Assembly (NCBI GenBank): GCA_024138025.1
Contig: JAMXBD010001578.1
Coordinates: forward strand, 275,196 to 339,195
DNA: 64,000 nt
From: Combretum micranthum
Taxonomy: Eukaryota > Streptophyta > Magnoliopsida > Myrtales > Combretaceae
Direction: 5' to 3'
The position numbers and the translations under genes are program-made. How positions within the stretch are numbered: position 1 is the first letter of the stretch; the number at the start of each line of letters is the position of its first letter. Shown here piece after piece: positions 61,318 through 64,000 of this stretch. Under the pieces are notes generated by a model. That model was not told the origin of the DNA. It saw nothing but the letters and a program-made list of their open reading frames with translations, and searched no databases.

Positions 61318-63466
61318 GATGTCTTCAATTGATGCACAAAGTATGAGTAAAGCATTAAATGTGGATGCTTCCAAGAGTAATCTGTTGGATGTGGATATTT
61401 CCAAGAAAAAAGTTAACATAGATGAACATGTTAGCCAAGATTTTCAGCATCATAATAGCGGTAGTCTGTCTACTTCTGGTACAACATCTGAGCCCCCTCC
61501 TGTTCCCTTTGCATCAACTTCTATCAAAAGAAAAAAAGGTCTAAAGTTTAGCAACATATGACATTAAAATCGGATGAAAATGGAAACAAGAAGGCAATAT
61601 GCAATTATTGTTATAGAACTTTTAAGTATACTAGTAGGAATGGAACTAGTGCATTGCATACACATTTAAATAAGCGTAAACAATTTGTTGACAAAGAGAC
61701 GATGAGTAAGCAAAAAACTCTCCCCGGTATATTTGAAAATAAGCAACTTTCCATGTAAGTAGTTAACAATTTTGATGAGAGTCGGTATAGGAGAGAGCTT
61801 GCTAGAATATTTATAGTTGCTGAGCTACCATTTAAATTTGTTGAAAATGAAGCTTTTGTTAGTTATTCCAATGCACTATAACCTAAGTTTTCAGTTCCAT
61901 CTCCTAAAACTTTAAGATGTGATTGTGTAGAGTTGTACAATGAGGAGAGGGAGAAACTGAGGCAATTTTTTTCTAAATTTAATGGTAGCATGTGTTAGAT
62001 TACATACACCTAGTCATCTTGCCAAAATTTATCTTATTTGTGCTTAACATGTCACTTCATTGATGATGATTGGAAATTGCAAAAAAAGATTTTGAATTTT
62101 TGTCAAATTTCTTGTCACTCTGGTGAAGCAATTGGTAGTATTGTTAAAGCATGTTTGAAAGGTTATGGTATAACAAAGGTTCTTACAATCACTGTTGATA
62201 ATGCAAGTTCTAATGATCTTTGTATTCAATATTTAAAAAAGAATACTATAATCTTAGGGAATGCCTATGTTGAAAGGAGAATATCTCCATGTGAGATCTT
62301 GTGCACATATTTTAAGTTTAAATATGAATGAGGGTTTGAAAGATATGGATGATTCCATATTTAGAATTCGATTTGCTGTTAGATATGTTAAGTCTTCTCA
62401 ATCAAGATTTGCAAGGTTCAAAAGCTGTGTGACACAAGAAAATATAGGGAGAAAGGTATTGTTATATTTAAACATTGGACCAGATGGAATTCAACATATA
62501 CAATATTGGAGTCGACTATGAAATTTCAAAAAGAATTTGAATTATTAGAATTGAAGGATGAGAAGTTTAGGGTAGATCTTACTAGCAACAAAATGAGGGG
62601 ACTTCCTACAGAAGAAGATTGGGTCTACATACGTGGCATCTTACCTTTCTTAAAAGCATTTTATGATGCTATTTTGAGCATTTTTGGCTCATTGTGTGCC
62701 ACTTACAATCATTTTGTTGATGAAATTATAGGTGTTGGGTCCGAAATCAAAGAACAATGTAGAAGCGATGATTTATCTACAAGAATGATGGTTGAGAGAA
62801 TGAGTAGAAAGCATAAGAAGTATTAGGGAAATATTAACAACATAAATGTATTGCCATTTGTTGCTGCTGTTCTTAATCCTCGTCTAAAGTTATCTCATGT
62901 AGATCGGATGGTGAGAGAAGATTATGATGATGATAAGGGAAATAATCTAATGGAAAAAATTCACTATGCCCTCTCAAGCTTGTTTCATTTTTATGATCCT
63001 TGTATAGAGCAAAGTGAGGAAAGCCTCGAGACAAATTACGAAGGTCTTGTGAAGGAACCAAAACTAGAAGGGATAAATGAAAAATGCAAAAAGAAATTGA
63101 GAAACATGTTCACAAAAAAAGTAGGAGTAGACGAAATGATGCAGAAAAATGAATTAGAGAAATTTTTAGTGGAAGAACTTGAGGAACTTGAAGATGATGA
63201 TAAAGGTTTTGATGTGTTGGATTGGTGGAAAAAATTCTCATGTGAATACGCCATCCTCTCTTTAATGGCGAAAGACATCTTGACAATTCCTTTGTCAACC
63301 ATGGCTTCAGCAAATGCCTTTAGCAAGGGCAGTTGAGTTCTTAATGTTTTTAGGAGTTCCCTAACTCTATATATGGTAGAAGCCCTCATATGTGTGTAAG
63401 ATTCGCTCAAAAAATTAGCAATATTATTCGTTGAGGAGGATCTTGAAGCATTGGAAATTTTTTAAT
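61318..63466 (+). pseudogene. hAT transposase (BED finger, RICESLEEPER-like), broken
   Basis: hAT transposases cut and paste the element with a D,D,E site. Following an acceptor, ATG at 61320 opens a Ser-rich N-terminus. After a frame change near 61556 comes a BED zinc finger: ICNYCYRTFKYTSRNGTSAL then HTHLNK (61591-61675). In-frame stops occur at 61756, near 61880, near 61997 and 62012. The RNase-H-like core reads CLTCHFIDDDWKLQKKIL (62041) and VLTITVDNASSND (62182; second catalytic Asp), then in another frame EYLHVRSCAHILSLNMNEGL, LPFVAAVLNPRLKLSHVDRM, and the C-terminal dimerisation domain VLDWWKKFSCEYAILSLMAK. The motif normally ASESAFS is ASANAFS here, so the catalytic Glu is Ala. A TGA follows at about 63334. 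Non-functional. Confidence 0.88.
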
Positions 63467-64000
63467 CAGGTCTCCATCGGTTAAATTTTATATTAGTTTC
63501 ATTTTGTTTCATATGTTGATTATGTACTAATAAGTTATTAATCATAACATGTCTTTTTTTTATATCTTTCAGATGCTTGAGCTGCTAAATTGATAGATTC
63601 AACCACTACAAATATCACCATCGATTAAACTAAGGTCAGCCCACTGAAGTATATTAAATTAGGAATTAAAATAATTGATAGATTTTTATGGTTTGCCATT
63701 TCATTTACTTATTTATTTTTCAATGTAAATATAAATGAAAAGAAAGAGAAATTAAACTATTTTACTGGATGCAAGTGCTCTTCTATTTATACTAAAATGC
63801 TTGTCTTTCCTACGTAGAGAAATTATTTTTTGCCAATGTTTTGTAGCTGACATTATTTCTAATCATGTGCTCCTTTGTACATAATCTCAGTAACCTGTCT
63901 ATCCAAGTTCCCTTTAACTTTCTTCTTTGTTGGTCAACTTGGAAAGGTATACTTGTAATAGCTGCGTGGATTTTCACTTCCTTTGACTAGCTTATGTCCA
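63467..64000 (+). other. Downstream of transposase, AT-rich
   Basis: Contains short exon-like and 3' UTR-like sequence, including an acceptor-like 'tatctttcag' at 63562-63571 followed by a short frame. No right terminal repeat of the hAT element is found before the window ends. Confidence 0.4.

Larger units (their letters stand above)
59543..64000 (+). mobile_element. hAT transposon, left end and transposase, right end outside window
   Basis: The left end TAGGGCGTGAGGAAAAAA at 59543 fits the hAT terminal consensus of the TAGGGxTGxxCAAAAA type, followed by repeated 'gaaccaaac'/'ttggttcg' subterminal motifs to about 59690. It interrupts the Tat integrase coding sequence, and the 8 bases before it, ctataacg (59535-59542), are the predicted target duplication. 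A broken hAT transposase gene lies at 61318-63466. I find no second copy of ctataacg after 63400, so the right end is beyond 64000 or lost. Confidence 0.72.

Noticed and set aside
62044..62229. Minus-strand open frame across the hAT transposase core
   Set aside because: Shadow of the transposase, whose catalytic motifs are on the plus strand.
1..64000. tRNA or rRNA genes
   Set aside because: No box A/box B pair with cloverleaf and no rRNA-like conserved blocks were noticed; the only tRNA-related sites are primer sites complementary to tRNA ends.

Overview
The window is nuclear DNA of a flowering plant, most likely a eudicot. It is AT-rich, has GT-AG introns, plant-type Ty3/gypsy and hAT elements, and two recognisable plant host genes: a three-exon DUF642 cell-wall protein gene (23404-25217, minus) and a small single-exon stress-type gene (41486-41749, plus). 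I found no RNA genes, CRISPR arrays or prokaryotic operons. The species cannot be named from sequence alone.

Bases 1-20171 are a cluster of related chromovirus (Tekay/Del-like) LTR sequences. Three truncated LTR 3' ends lie head to tail (ending at 2450, 3141 and 4667). The first is split by a 1165-bp solo LTR with a perfect 5-bp target duplication. They are followed by a protease-RT scrap fused to an LTR 5' part, a minus-strand LTR piece, and then one structurally complete element at 6764-20171. That element has two ~3.34-kb LTRs, an initiator-Met primer site, an extra acidic ORF of unknown function between the primer site and gag, then gag, protease, RT, RNase H, integrase and a chromodomain-like tail, all broken by frameshifts and stops.

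From 20172 to 50270, host-like AT-rich DNA carries the two host genes. It also holds a hAT-type non-autonomous element (25671-26331), a 3255-bp solo LTR with perfect target duplication (28337-31591), a second related LTR (35385-39117), and a 3.4-kb gypsy element (44652-48099) that keeps gag-protease but has lost RT to integrase.

From 50271 to the end is a deeply nested stack. An old Tat-type gypsy element (two LTR copies and an integrase remnant) has been cut by four insertions: a Copia-like LTR (51285-52316), a minus-strand solo LTR (52469-57231) itself split by another solo LTR (53763-55739), a further LTR-like insert inside integrase (about 57532-58867), and a hAT transposon entering integrase at 59543 and running past the window end. 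Target duplications, and comparison with the uninterrupted Tat LTR copy at 50271-50915, establish the order of events.

The genes do not form one pathway: the two host genes sit independently among transposon remains. The most unusual items are the extra acidic ORF of the chromovirus, the resolvable nesting order, and a concentration of one-base losses in short homopolymers within the element's pol region, which may be a sequence-quality signal.
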